Source: Roseovarius litoreus
GTDB lineage: Bacteria; Pseudomonadota; Alphaproteobacteria; Rhodobacterales; Rhodobacteraceae
Length of the DNA stretch: 64,000 nt
NCBI RefSeq assembly: GCF_900142765.1
Contig: NZ_FRCB01000001.1
Span: 682,001-746,000, forward strand
Direction of reading: 5' to 3'
Position 1 is the first letter of the stretch. Each line of letters begins with the position of its first letter. The position numbers were made by a program, and so were the translations under genes. Shown piece after piece: positions 16,068 to 24,331 of this stretch. The notes under the pieces were generated by a model. That model was given only the letters and a program-made list of their open reading frames with translations. It was not told where the DNA came from and did not search any database.

Positions 16068-17058
16068 AGGGTTTTCCTTTCACTGTGACATCGCCAAGCT
16101 GCACATCCTGCCCCGTGATGATCCGGGTGAACACCTCCATGTCCAGATTGCGCCCGGTGACGATGGTGGCGGTGGGGCCATCCAGAGTGACCTTGCCGGA
16201 CAGAACGGCTGCCAGCCCGACGACACAGGCGCCTTCGGCGACGATCCTGTCTTCGTAGTAAAGCACCTGCATGGCGTGATAAATCTCGTCCTCGGTCACC
16301 AGAACGATCTGATCCAGCAGATCGCGGCACATCGGAAAGCTGAGCCGGTTCTGCATGCCGATCCCACCCCCGAGCGAATCCGCAAGGCTTGGGACCTCTT
16401 CGACCTCGACGGGATGACCGGCCAGGATGCTCTCATGCATGGCGGCACCGCGATCCATGCTGATGCCGATCACCCGGATCGCCGGGTTGATCGACTTGGC
16501 CGCCAGCGCCACCCCGGCGGCAAGACCCCCGCCCGACAAAGGCACCAGAAGCGTGGTCACATCGGGACGGGCCTGCAGGATTTCCAGCCCGATGGTCCCC
16601 TGCCCCGCGATCACAAGCGGATCGTCGAAAGGCGAGATTTCGACCAGACCTTCTTCGGCGACAAGGCGGTGAGATTCGGCCAGTGCATCGTCTTGACTGC
16701 GGCCCTTGATATGCACGTCGGCGCCGAGCGCGCGGATGCCGTCCACCTTGGCCTGCGGCACCAGTTCGGACATGCAGATCACCGCGCGCATCCCCCGGCG
16801 CGCGGCGGCGAAGGCCACGCCGCGACCGTGATTTCCAGTGGAACAACAGGTCACGCCGGAGGCGTCGGGCACGGCAGCAACGGCGTTATAGGCGCCACGC
16901 AGCTTGAAGGCGCCAATGGGCTGCATGTTCTCGAGTTTCAGCAGAAACTCGGCCCCTGCGCGATCCGTCATGTAGGGAGATGGAACCAGAGGCGTGCCGT
17001 CGGCAACCCCGCGGATCACCTTGGCGGCGGCGTAGATATCGGCAAGGGTCGGTTGCAT
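16057..17058 (-). CDS. eutB: EutB-like threonine/serine dehydratase family protein (hydroxyectoine utilisation)
   Basis: The 333-residue fold-type II PLP enzyme has the cofactor Lys in KLENMQPIGAFKLRGAYNA, the phosphate loop LLVPLSGGGLAAG and STGNHGRG. The start at 17058 follows GGAG at a 7-base distance; a 22-codon longer frame lacks similarity and support. In ectoine clusters EutB is proposed to dehydrate a hydroxylated diaminobutyrate intermediate derived from 5-hydroxyectoine. It is the first gene of the leftward unit eutB-eutC-doeX-doeC-doeD and is divergent from doeA. An ordinary threonine dehydratase is the alternative without context. Confidence 0.78.
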   Translation of the reverse strand: MQPTLADIYAAAKVIRGVADGTPLVPSPYMTDRAGAEFLLKLENMQPIGAFKLRGAYNAVAAVPDASGVTCCSTGNHGRGVAFAAARRGMRAVICMSELVPQAKVDGIRALGADVHIKGRSQDDALAESHRLVAEEGLVEISPFDDPLVIAGQGTIGLEILQARPDVTTLLVPLSGGGLAAGVALAAKSINPAIRVIGISMDRGAAMHESILAGHPVEVEEVPSLADSLGGGIGMQNRLSFPMCRDLLDQIVLVTEDEIYHAMQVLYYEDRIVAEGACVVGLAAVLSGKVTLDGPTATIVTGRNLDMEVFTRIITGQDVQLGDVTVKGKPYAA

Positions 17059-17145
17059 GTGATGCTCCGGATCGGTGGTCTGAGGCCCGCCGCGCAGCTT
17101 TGCGCCGGGACAGGGTATCGTCAACTGCAGGACCGGGAATTACCT

Positions 17146-17170
17146 GAAAACGACATTTAGTGACGTTTTC
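17146..17170. promoter_or_regulatory. Dyad-symmetric operator candidate between eutB and doeA
   Basis: GAAAACG and CGTTTTC are separated by 11 bases, and further partial symmetry is visible inside. The dyad lies in the 178-base divergent region and could control both transcription units. Binding by the Lrp-type DoeX protein is inferred. Confidence 0.55.
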
Positions 17171-17236
17171 CTTGGGGCAGGGCGCCGGCCTGAGGCAGTA
17201 TCGCGGGGATAGACCCCAAACATCAGGCCCATTGCT

Positions 17237-18421
17237 ATGATCCACAAATCCTTGCCGTTTTCCGATGCCGAGTTTCAACGGCGCCTTACCAAGACCCGTC
17301 ATGCGATGGAAGCCGCCGGTGTCGATGCGCTGTTCATCACCGACCCGTCGAACCAGAACTGGCTGACCGGCTATGACGGCTGGTCTTTCTATGTGCATCA
17401 GGGCGTTATCGTGCTGCCGGATGCCGATCCGATCTGGTGGGGCCGCAATCAGGATGCCAATGGCGGCGTGCGGACCGTATGGATGACCGATGACCGGGTG
17501 ATCGGCTATGCGGACAATTTCGTGCAATCCACCGAGCGTCACCCGATGCAGGACCTTGCCGAACGGATGAAAGGTATGGGGCTGGACACCGCGCGGATCG
17601 GCGTGGAGATGGATAATTACTATTTCTCTGCAAAGGCTTATGCCGTGCTGCAGGCCGAGTTGCCGGATGCGAGCTTTCAGGATGTCACGGCGCTTGTGAA
17701 CTGGCAGCGGGCGGTCAAATCCGACGAGGAGCTGGCCTTCATCCGCAAGGCGGCGGCGATCAGCGAGAAGATCGTCGATGGCCTGCTGGAGCGGGTCGAG
17801 CCGGGGATTCCCAAGAACGAGATCGTGGCCGAAATCTTCCGCGATGGGATCCGGGGTGTGGATGGCGCATGGGGCGATTATCCGGCGATCGTGCCGCTGC
17901 TGCCATCGGGCAGCGATGCGGCGGCGCCGCACCTGACGTGGGATGGCCGCGACTTTGCGGAAGGCGAGGCGACTTTCTTCGAAATTTCAGGATGTTACCG
18001 GCGTTATCACGCGCCGTTCTGTCGGACGCTTTTCCTTGGCAAGCCGCCGCAATTCCTGCTGGATGCGGAAAAGGCGCTGGTCGAGGGGCTGGAAAACGGG
18101 CTTGAGGCGGCGAAGGCGGGCAACCGGGCCTGCGACATCGCCAATGCGCTGGCCGCACCGCTGGAGCGGGCGGGGATTCAGCGGGGGGCGCGCTGTGGTT
18201 ATCCCATCGGTCTGAGCTATCCGCCGGATTGGGGCGAGCGCACCATCAGCCTGCGCGCCGAGGACGAGACCGTGCTGGAGCCGGGCATGACGTTCCACTT
18301 CATGCCGGGTCTGTGGATGTCCGATTGGGGGCTGGAAATCACCGAGTCCATCCTCATCAAGGAGGACGGCCCGGCCGAGACGTTCTGCAACCGGCCGCGG
18401 AAGATGTTCGTTAAGGATTGA
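17237..18421 (+). CDS. doeA: Ectoine hydrolase (M24 peptidase-like), DoeA/EutD
   Basis: The 394-residue product has a creatinase-type N-terminal domain (residues 10-155) and a pita-bread C-terminal domain. Distinctive stretches are DPSNQNWLTGYDGWSFYVHQ, WWGRNQDANGGVRT and GYPIGLSYPPDWGERT. The DoeA/EutD branch opens the ectoine ring to N-acetyl-diaminobutyrate. The usual metal ligands of M24 aminopeptidases are not all conserved, for example GYPIGLSYP where peptidases keep GHGIG. It is transcribed away from eutB. The usual partner deacetylase DoeB/EutE is not adjacent. Confidence 0.85.
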   Translation: MIHKSLPFSDAEFQRRLTKTRHAMEAAGVDALFITDPSNQNWLTGYDGWSFYVHQGVIVLPDADPIWWGRNQDANGGVRTVWMTDDRVIGYADNFVQSTERHPMQDLAERMKGMGLDTARIGVEMDNYYFSAKAYAVLQAELPDASFQDVTALVNWQRAVKSDEELAFIRKAAAISEKIVDGLLERVEPGIPKNEIVAEIFRDGIRGVDGAWGDYPAIVPLLPSGSDAAAPHLTWDGRDFAEGEATFFEISGCYRRYHAPFCRTLFLGKPPQFLLDAEKALVEGLENGLEAAKAGNRACDIANALAAPLERAGIQRGARCGYPIGLSYPPDWGERTISLRAEDETVLEPGMTFHFMPGLWMSDWGLEITESILIKEDGPAETFCNRPRKMFVKD

Positions 18422-18464
18422 CCGCGAATCACCCAAAGACCCAAGTTAACAAGGCAAAACCCGC

Positions 18465-18508
18465 TTCGGTATCGCGTCGGTATAACGTCGGTATCGCGTC
18501 GGTATGAC
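18465..18508. repeat. Four tandem 11-bp repeats upstream of rfbC
   Basis: Four consecutive 11-bp units of the form (G/T)TCGGTATNNC occur, with the variable positions CGC, AAC, CGC, GAC. The units are in phase with one helical turn each, as in iterons or multi-site operators. The array lies between doeA and the terminator ahead of rfbC. Confidence 0.8.
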
Positions 18509-18565
18509 GATGGCAGGAGCCATGCGTTAACAGAGCGTTCGCGCGAATGCCGGTGACATCCAGGG

Positions 18566-18598
18566 CGCCGCTTGGTAAAGGAGCCAAGCGGCGTTTTT
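18566..18598 (+). terminator. Rho-independent terminator just upstream of rfbC
   Basis: A 10-bp perfect stem CGCCGCTTGG/CCAAGCGGCG is followed by TTTTT. It ends only 17 bases before the rfbC start. It may end the doeA transcript or act as an attenuator for the rfb operon. Confidence 0.88.
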
Positions 18599-18615
18599 AC
18601 AGGGGAGCCAGCATC

Positions 18616-19182
18616 TTGAAGGTCACGGAAACCAAACTGCCCGGCGTGCTGCTGTTGGAGCCGCGCCGGTTCGGTGATGAACGGGGATTCTTTGCCGAAA
18701 GCTGGAACCGGAAAACATTTCTGGATCTTGGAATTGATATTGATTTCGTACAGGACAACCACTCGGTTTCGGCTGCGGTGGGCACGGTGCGCGGGCTGCA
18801 TTTTCAGTCACCGCCCCATGCGCAGGACAAGCTGGTGCGCTGCGGGCGCGGGCGGTTTCTGGATGTGGCGGTGGATGCGCGCAAGGGAAGCCCCACCTAT
18901 GGCCAGTGGGTCGGGTGCGAGCTGAGCTTTGAGAACGGGTTGCAGCTGCTGGTGCCCAAGGGGTTTCTGCACGGCTTTGTCACCCGCGAGCCGGATACCG
19001 AGATCATCTACAAATGCTCGGATTACTATGCGCCGGACTGTGATGGCGCGGTGCGGTTCGACGATCCCGATCTTGGCATCGACTGGGGCCTTGAGGGTGC
19101 GCCCGTGCTGTCCGAGAAGGACGCCAAGGCGCAATCCTTTGCCGCGTTCGACAGCCCATTCATCTACGGAGAGACCGCATGA
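18616..19182 (+). CDS. rfbC: dTDP-4-dehydrorhamnose 3,5-epimerase
   Basis: RmlC-type cupin, third enzyme of dTDP-L-rhamnose synthesis. The product has 188 residues, the normal length. Family hallmarks are [19 protein letters not shown], the catalytic His in [19 protein letters not shown] and the closing Tyr-rich [18 protein letters not shown]. The start is a TTG at 18616, chosen because AGGGGAG lies eight bases upstream and similarity begins there; a longer ATG frame from 18547 would run through the terminator hairpin. First gene of rfbCBDA. Confidence 0.95.
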   Translation: MKVTETKLPGVLLLEPRRFGDERGFFAESWNRKTFLDLGIDIDFVQDNHSVSAAVGTVRGLHFQSPPHAQDKLVRCGRGRFLDVAVDARKGSPTYGQWVGCELSFENGLQLLVPKGFLHGFVTREPDTEIIYKCSDYYAPDCDGAVRFDDPDLGIDWGLEGAPVLSEKDAKAQSFAAFDSPFIYGETA

Positions 19183-20219
19183 AGATACTGGTGACAGGCG
19201 GTGCCGGGTTCATCGGCTCGGCGGTGGTGCGGCTGGCGATTGCGCGCGGCCATGAGGTGGTGAACCTCGATGCGCTGACCTATGCGGGGCGGCTGGAGAA
19301 TGTCGCGAGCGTCGCGGATGATCCGCGCTACCGGTTCGAACAGGTCGATATCCGTGACCGCGCCGAGCTGGGCCGGGTGTTCGCACAGCACAAGCCCGAT
19401 GCGGTGATGCATCTGGCGGCGGAATCGCATGTCGACCGGTCGATCGACGGGCCGGGCGATTTCATCGAAACGAACATCATCGGCACCTACAACATGCTGG
19501 AGGCCGCGCGGACCCATTGGATCGGTGAGGGCCGGCCCGAGGGGTTCCGGTTTCACCATATCTCGACCGATGAGGTCTTTGGCTCGCTTGGCGAGACGGG
19601 GCTGTTCACCGAAGAGACGCCCTATGATCCGCGCAGTCCCTATTCCGCCTCGAAAGCGTCGTCGGACCATCTGGTGCGGGCGTGGTTCCATACCTATGGG
19701 CTGCCCGTGGTGCTGACCAATTGCTCGAACAATTACGGCGCGTTCCATTTCCCTGAAAAGCTGATCCCCAAGGTGATCCTGAACGCGCTGCACGAGCGCG
19801 CGATCCCGGTCTATGGTCAGGGGCTGAATGTGCGCGACTGGCTTTATGTGGACGATCACGCCGATGCGCTGCTGCTTGCGGTGGAAAAGGGTGAGCCCGG
19901 ACGCAGCTATAACGTGGGCGGGCATAACGAGCGGCGCAACATCGATCTGGTGCATGCGATCTGCGATATCCTTGACGACAAGCGCCCGCGCGGCACGGGC
20001 AGCTACCGCGATCTGATCGCCTTTGTCGAAGATCGCCCCGGCCATGATGCGCGCTATGCGATCGACCCCGACAGGATCATGGAAGAATTGGGGTGGAGAC
20101 CGTCGGTGACGGTGGAACAGGGTCTGGAAAAGACCGTGCAATGGTATCTGGACAACCCCGATTGGTGGCAACCGCTGCTGGAGATCGACGGCGTCGGAAC
20201 ACGGGTGGGCACGGGATGA
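19179..20219 (+). CDS. rfbB: dTDP-glucose 4,6-dehydratase
   Basis: Extended short-chain dehydrogenase of 346 residues that converts dTDP-glucose to the 4-keto-6-deoxy sugar. It has the NAD loop [11 protein letters not shown], the active-site tract [15 protein letters not shown] and [11 protein letters not shown] with catalytic Tyr and Lys, and [14 protein letters not shown]. It overlaps rfbC and rfbD by 4 bp on each side, so the products are probably made in step. Confidence 0.97.
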   Translation: MKILVTGGAGFIGSAVVRLAIARGHEVVNLDALTYAGRLENVASVADDPRYRFEQVDIRDRAELGRVFAQHKPDAVMHLAAESHVDRSIDGPGDFIETNIIGTYNMLEAARTHWIGEGRPEGFRFHHISTDEVFGSLGETGLFTEETPYDPRSPYSASKASSDHLVRAWFHTYGLPVVLTNCSNNYGAFHFPEKLIPKVILNALHERAIPVYGQGLNVRDWLYVDDHADALLLAVEKGEPGRSYNVGGHNERRNIDLVHAICDILDDKRPRGTGSYRDLIAFVEDRPGHDARYAIDPDRIMEELGWRPSVTVEQGLEKTVQWYLDNPDWWQPLLEIDGVGTRVGTG

Positions 20220-21073
20220 GCCTTCTGGTTTTCGGCAAGACGGGACAGGTGGCGACGGAACTGGCCGCACGCGCACCGGATGCCGTGTTTCTGGGGCGGG
20301 CCGAAGCGGATCTGAGCCAGCCGGAGGCTTGTGCTGCGGCCATCGCGGCGCATCGGCCCTGGGCGGTGATCAATGCCGCCGCCTATACCGCCGTGGACCG
20401 CGCCGAGGAGGAAGAGGCACTGGCGCATGTCGTCAATGCGGACGCGCCGGGGGCCATGGCGCGGGCCTGTGCCGTGGCTGGCATCCCGCTGATCCATATC
20501 TCGACCGATTATGTCTTTGATGGCTCGGGTGAGACGCCGCGCGCCACGACAGACCCTGTTGCACCGCAAAACGCCTATGGGCGCAGCAAGCTTGCGGGCG
20601 AACAGGCGATTGCGCAGGCCGGGGGCGCTTATGCGATTCTTCGAACGTCATGGGTGTTTTCGGCGCATGGGGCGAATTTCCTCAAGACCATGCTGCGCCT
20701 GTCGGAAAGCCGCGATGCGCTGAACATCGTGGACGATCAGATCGGCGGGCCGACGCCGGCGGCGGATATCGCGGCCGCCTGCCTTGCGATGGCCGAGCAG
20801 ATGCGCGCCGATGCGGACAAGACCGGCATCTATCATTTCTCGGGCGCACCTGATGTGAGCTGGAAAGAGTTTGCCGAAACCATCTTTGCCATGGCGGGAC
20901 GCGAGGTTGCGGTGGGTGGCATTCCGACCGCAGACTATCCGACACCTGCGGCGCGTCCATTGAACTCGAGGCTGGATTGCGCTTTGACAGAGACTGTTTT
21001 CGGCATCGCGCGGCCAGACTGGCGGATGGGTGTGGGATCGGTTTTGAAAGACTTGGGAGTTACAAGCGCATGA
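20216..21073 (+). CDS. rfbD: dTDP-4-dehydrorhamnose reductase
   Basis: RmlD of 285 residues, last step to dTDP-L-rhamnose. It shows [35 protein letters not shown] and the catalytic YGRSKLAGE. The ATG at 20216 overlaps the rfbB stop; the longer frame from 20093 is not supported. It overlaps rfbA by 4 bp. Confidence 0.96.
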   Translation: MSLLVFGKTGQVATELAARAPDAVFLGRAEADLSQPEACAAAIAAHRPWAVINAAAYTAVDRAEEEEALAHVVNADAPGAMARACAVAGIPLIHISTDYVFDGSGETPRATTDPVAPQNAYGRSKLAGEQAIAQAGGAYAILRTSWVFSAHGANFLKTMLRLSESRDALNIVDDQIGGPTPAADIAAACLAMAEQMRADADKTGIYHFSGAPDVSWKEFAETIFAMAGREVAVGGIPTADYPTPAARPLNSRLDCALTETVFGIARPDWRMGVGSVLKDLGVTSA

Positions 21074-21942
21074 CGCAGCGAAAAGGCATTATTCTGGCCG
21101 GGGGGTCCGGCACACGGCTTTATCCGATCACCATGGGTGTCTCGAAACAGCTTTTGCCGATCTATGACAAGCCGATGATCTATTACCCGCTGTCGGTGCT
21201 GATGCTGGCGGGGATCCGCGAGATCGCGATGATCACCACGCCGCACGATCAGGAACAGTTCCAGCGCGTTCTGGGCGATGGCAGCCAGTGGGGGCTGTCG
21301 CTGACCTATATCGTGCAGCCCTCGCCCGACGGGCTGGCGCAGGCCTATATCCTGGCGGATGCGTTCCTGAACGGGGCGCCGTCGGCGATGGTGCTGGGGG
21401 ACAACATCTTTTTCGGGCATGGGCTGCCGCAGCTTTTGACCGAAGCGGACAGGCAGACCGTGGGCGGCACGGTGTTCGGCTATCACGTGGCCGATCCCGA
21501 GCGCTATGGCGTGGTCAGTTTCGACGCCGAGGGGCGCGCGCAGCAGATCATCGAGAAGCCCGAGGTGCCACCGTCGAACTATGCGGTGACGGGCCTGTAT
21601 TTCCTGGATGGCGACGCGCCGAAGCTGGCGCGGGAGGTGCAGCCGTCGGAGCGCGGAGAGCTTGAGATCACCACGCTTCTCGAGATGTATCTGCATGCCG
21701 GAAAGCTCGAGGTGAAGCGGATGGGGCGCGGCTATGCGTGGCTGGACACGGGCACCCATGCGAGCCTGCTGGACGCGGGCAATTTCGTGCGCACGCTGAC
21801 CATGCGGCAGGGGCTTCAGACGGGCTGTCTGGACGAGATCGCCTATGACATGGGCTGGATCAGCCGGGAAGATCTGGAAAAGCGGGCCGAGATGTTCGCC
21901 AAGAACGATTACGGCCGATACTTGAAAGGCCGCCTGAAATAA
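21070..21942 (+). CDS. rfbA: Glucose-1-phosphate thymidylyltransferase
   Basis: RmlA of 290 residues makes dTDP-glucose, the entry step of the pathway although the gene is last in the operon. The nucleotide loop [18 protein letters not shown] and the conserved [16 protein letters not shown] are intact, as is [11 protein letters not shown]. The terminator stem overlaps its stop codon. The four genes may feed rhamnose to the surface glycan encoded 15 kb downstream. Confidence 0.97.
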   Translation: MTQRKGIILAGGSGTRLYPITMGVSKQLLPIYDKPMIYYPLSVLMLAGIREIAMITTPHDQEQFQRVLGDGSQWGLSLTYIVQPSPDGLAQAYILADAFLNGAPSAMVLGDNIFFGHGLPQLLTEADRQTVGGTVFGYHVADPERYGVVSFDAEGRAQQIIEKPEVPPSNYAVTGLYFLDGDAPKLAREVQPSERGELEITTLLEMYLHAGKLEVKRMGRGYAWLDTGTHASLLDAGNFVRTLTMRQGLQTGCLDEIAYDMGWISREDLEKRAEMFAKNDYGRYLKGRLK

Positions 21943-21955
21943 GGCGGCCTTTCGG
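21924..21955. terminator. Terminator of rfbCBDA
   Basis: A 12-bp perfect stem GAAAGGCCGCCT/AGGCGGCCTTTC with a 6-base loop contains the rfbA stop codon. Only a short T-run follows on plus. It is also placed to serve the convergent transaminase gene. Confidence 0.8.
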
Positions 21956-21997
21956 TGGGGTTGCCAGGGGTCTTGGCAGGGATCGTGTCGGGGGTGG

Positions 21998-23395
21998 TCA
22001 ACTGGCGGCGACCAGAAGTCCTTCGTCCTTGATGCGCTTGTAGGCGTTGTCCAGAGCGATGCCGGCACGCTCGATCAGGGTGTCGATCTCGGGCTTGGAG
22101 ATGATGAGCGGCGGCGAGATCACCATGCGGTCGCCGACATGGCGCATCACCAGATTGTTGGCGAAACATTCCTCGCGGCAGATGAAGCCGGCGGTGCCGG
22201 CCTCGGCGGCGAATTTGGCGCGGCTTGCCTTGTGGGGCGTCAAGGCGATGGAGCCCATGAGCCCGGCGATCTTCGCCTCGCCCACCAGCGGGTGATCGGC
22301 AAGCGTTTCCCATTTCTCCTTGAGATAGGGGGCGGTTTCGCGACCGGCGCGCTCCACGATGCCCTCTTCTTGCAGGATGCGGAGGTTTTCCAGCGCCACG
22401 GCACAAGAGACCGGGTGACCGGAATAGGTGTAGCCATGGGCGAAATCGCACTCGTTCATCACCTCGGCCACCTCGTCGCAGACCAGTGAGCCGCCGATCG
22501 GCGCATAGCCGGAGCTCAGCCCCTTGGCGATGGTCATGATATGCGGGCGGATGCCATAGCTTTCGGAGGCGAACCACTGGCCGGTCCGGCCAAAGCCGCA
22601 GATCACCTCGTCGGCGATCAGCAGGATTTCATACTTGTCGCAGATACGCTGAATTTCGGGCCAATAGGTCGAGGGCGGCACGATGACGCCGCCCGCGCCC
22701 TGCACCGGTTCGCCGATAAAGGCGGCGACGCGGTCCTCGCCGATCTGATGGATCGCCTCTTCGAGTTCGCGGGCACGGGCAAGGCCGAATTCCTCGGGCG
22801 TCATATCGCCGCCTTCGGCATACCAGTGCGGCTGGTTGATGTGGTGCACATCGGGGATGGGCAGGCCACCCTGCGCATGCATCGCGGACATGCCACCCAA
22901 GCTGGCGCTACCGACGGACGAGCCGTGATAGGCGTTCTTGCGGCTGATGATGACCTTCTTGGAGGGCTTGCCCTTCTGTTCCCAATAGGTGCGCACCAGA
23001 CGGATATTGGTGTCATTCGCTTCAGAGCCTGATCCAGCGTAAAACACGTGATTGAGGTCATAAGGCGTCAGTTCCGCCAGCTTGTCGGCCAGAGCGATGG
23101 CGGGGACATGGGTGGTCTGGAAGAAGGTGTTGTAATAGGGCAGTTCGCGCATCTGACGGGCCGCGGCCTCGGCCAGTTCGTGGCGACCATAGCCGATATT
23201 GACGCACCAGAGCCCAGCCATGGCATCGAGGATTTCATTGCCTTCGCTGTCGGTCAGGGTGACGCCGCTGGCGCGGGTGATGACGCGCGCGCCCTTGCGT
23301 TCCAGATCATGACCATGGGTGAAAGGGTGCATGTGATGGGCCGCATCGAGCGCCTGCAATTCCGCCGTGGGCATGTGATTTGTGATCAGCGTCAT
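21998..23395 (-). CDS. spuC: Class III aminotransferase, putrescine--pyruvate type (SpuC-like)
   Basis: The 465-residue fold-type I transaminase has LLIADEVICGFGRTG, the PLP Lys in IMTIAKGLSSGYAP and the SpuC-like opening HHMHPFTHGHDLERKGARVI. SpuC transfers an amino group from putrescine to pyruvate, giving 4-aminobutanal. The neighbouring GntR regulator, putrescine-type importer and PuuB-like oxidase support a polyamine role. A TGATCAAAT motif found 66 bases upstream also occurs in the divergent regulator/importer region. Confidence 0.82.
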   Translation of the reverse strand: MTLITNHMPTAELQALDAAHHMHPFTHGHDLERKGARVITRASGVTLTDSEGNEILDAMAGLWCVNIGYGRHELAEAAARQMRELPYYNTFFQTTHVPAIALADKLAELTPYDLNHVFYAGSGSEANDTNIRLVRTYWEQKGKPSKKVIISRKNAYHGSSVGSASLGGMSAMHAQGGLPIPDVHHINQPHWYAEGGDMTPEEFGLARARELEEAIHQIGEDRVAAFIGEPVQGAGGVIVPPSTYWPEIQRICDKYEILLIADEVICGFGRTGQWFASESYGIRPHIMTIAKGLSSGYAPIGGSLVCDEVAEVMNECDFAHGYTYSGHPVSCAVALENLRILQEEGIVERAGRETAPYLKEKWETLADHPLVGEAKIAGLMGSIALTPHKASRAKFAAEAGTAGFICREECFANNLVMRHVGDRMVISPPLIISKPEIDTLIERAGIALDNAYKRIKDEGLLVAAS

Positions 23396-23460
23396 GACAA
23401 GACCTTTCGCGAAGTGGCACGGCAGCCCGGACCCGGCGCGCCGCCTTTTGGCGCCAGAAT

Positions 23461-23470
23461 ATGATCAAAT
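23461..23470. promoter_or_regulatory. Candidate GntR operator upstream of spuC-like gene
   Basis: ATGATCAAAT shares nine bases (TGATCAAAT) with the palindrome at 24276-24285 on the other side of the regulator gene. It lies 66 bases ahead of the transaminase start. Confidence 0.4.
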
Positions 23471-23488
23471 TATCCGGTGTCAATCGAA

Positions 23489-24184
23489 TCAGCGGATCGG
23501 GGTCGGTGTCTCGAAGGATTGGCGGACCTGTTCCATGCCCTGAATCACATCCTCGCGGATCGCGCGCGCCGCGGATTCGGCGTCGCGCGCACGCATCGCA
23601 GCCAGCAAATCCTTGTGTTTATCCGGCAGATTCTGGGTGCCGAGACGCCCGCAAACCACCCTGAGAGACGGCCCGAACCGCAGCCACAGACCATCGGCCA
23701 TATCGGCCAGAATCGGGGCGTCGGCCAATTCGTAGAGCCGTTTGTGAAAGCGGTAATTCAGTTCCAGATAGCCGCGCAGATCGCCCCGGCGAATCGCCTC
23801 GTCGAGATCGGCATCCATGGCGGCAAGCTGATCGAGGTCACAGGGCGTTGCCCGTTCGGTCGCCCGGAGGCTGAGATGAGGATCAAGCCATTGGCGAGCA
23901 AGGATAAGTTCGCTGATATTATCCGCCGACAGAAGCGGAACGCAGACCCGTCTGTTGCCCTGAAATTCCAGCGCCCCCTCGCTGATGAGACGGCGAATCG
24001 CCTCGCGCACCGGGGTCATTCCGGCGCCGAGCCTGTCGGTCAGGCCCTGGATCGTGACGGGCTGTCCCGGCGCGAGGTCACCGAACAGAACGAGGTCGCG
24101 CAACTGGCGGTAAATCACCTCATGCGCAGGCAGCCGTCCCTTTTCAGGGACGGAGGTGTCCAATTTTCGGGCAGCCTTGGTCAT
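23489..24184 (-). CDS. GntR-family regulator, FadR/FCD subfamily
   Basis: The 231-residue product has a winged helix (about residues 20-85; GLTDRLGAGMTPVREAIRRL is the GntR signature) followed by an all-helical FCD effector domain with conserved His/Asp positions (NYRFHKRLYELAD). The start at 24184 follows AAAGG; a longer frame to 24220 has no ribosome site. Lying between the putrescine transaminase and the divergent importer, it probably controls both in response to a polyamine or a breakdown product. Confidence 0.85.
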   Translation of the reverse strand: MTKAARKLDTSVPEKGRLPAHEVIYRQLRDLVLFGDLAPGQPVTIQGLTDRLGAGMTPVREAIRRLISEGALEFQGNRRVCVPLLSADNISELILARQWLDPHLSLRATERATPCDLDQLAAMDADLDEAIRRGDLRGYLELNYRFHKRLYELADAPILADMADGLWLRFGPSLRVVCGRLGTQNLPDKHKDLLAAMRARDAESAARAIREDVIQGMEQVRQSFETPTPIR

Positions 24185-24275
24185 CTTTCGCCTTTCCGCA
24201 CCGCGCTCATCAGCAAGCATCTTGCGAGTTTAGCGACTGCATGAAAACATTGCCATATTGCCATGTGCGGAAATT

Positions 24276-24285
24276 TTTGATCAAA
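24276..24285. promoter_or_regulatory. Palindromic operator candidate, GntR/importer divergent region
   Basis: TTTGATCAAA is a perfect 10-bp palindrome, enclosed by GCGGA...TCCGC a few bases out. It sits 47 bases before the binding-protein start. Confidence 0.5.
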
Positions 24286-24331
24286 TCCGCAGCCACGGCA
24301 GAGCAACATGCCGAACCAACGGGAGATCGCA

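Noticed and set aside
21998..23395. Spare DoeD for the ectoine pathway
   Set aside because: Its neighbours are a GntR regulator and a putrescine importer, and its N-terminus is SpuC-like; the 11.5 kb transaminase has the better ectoine context.
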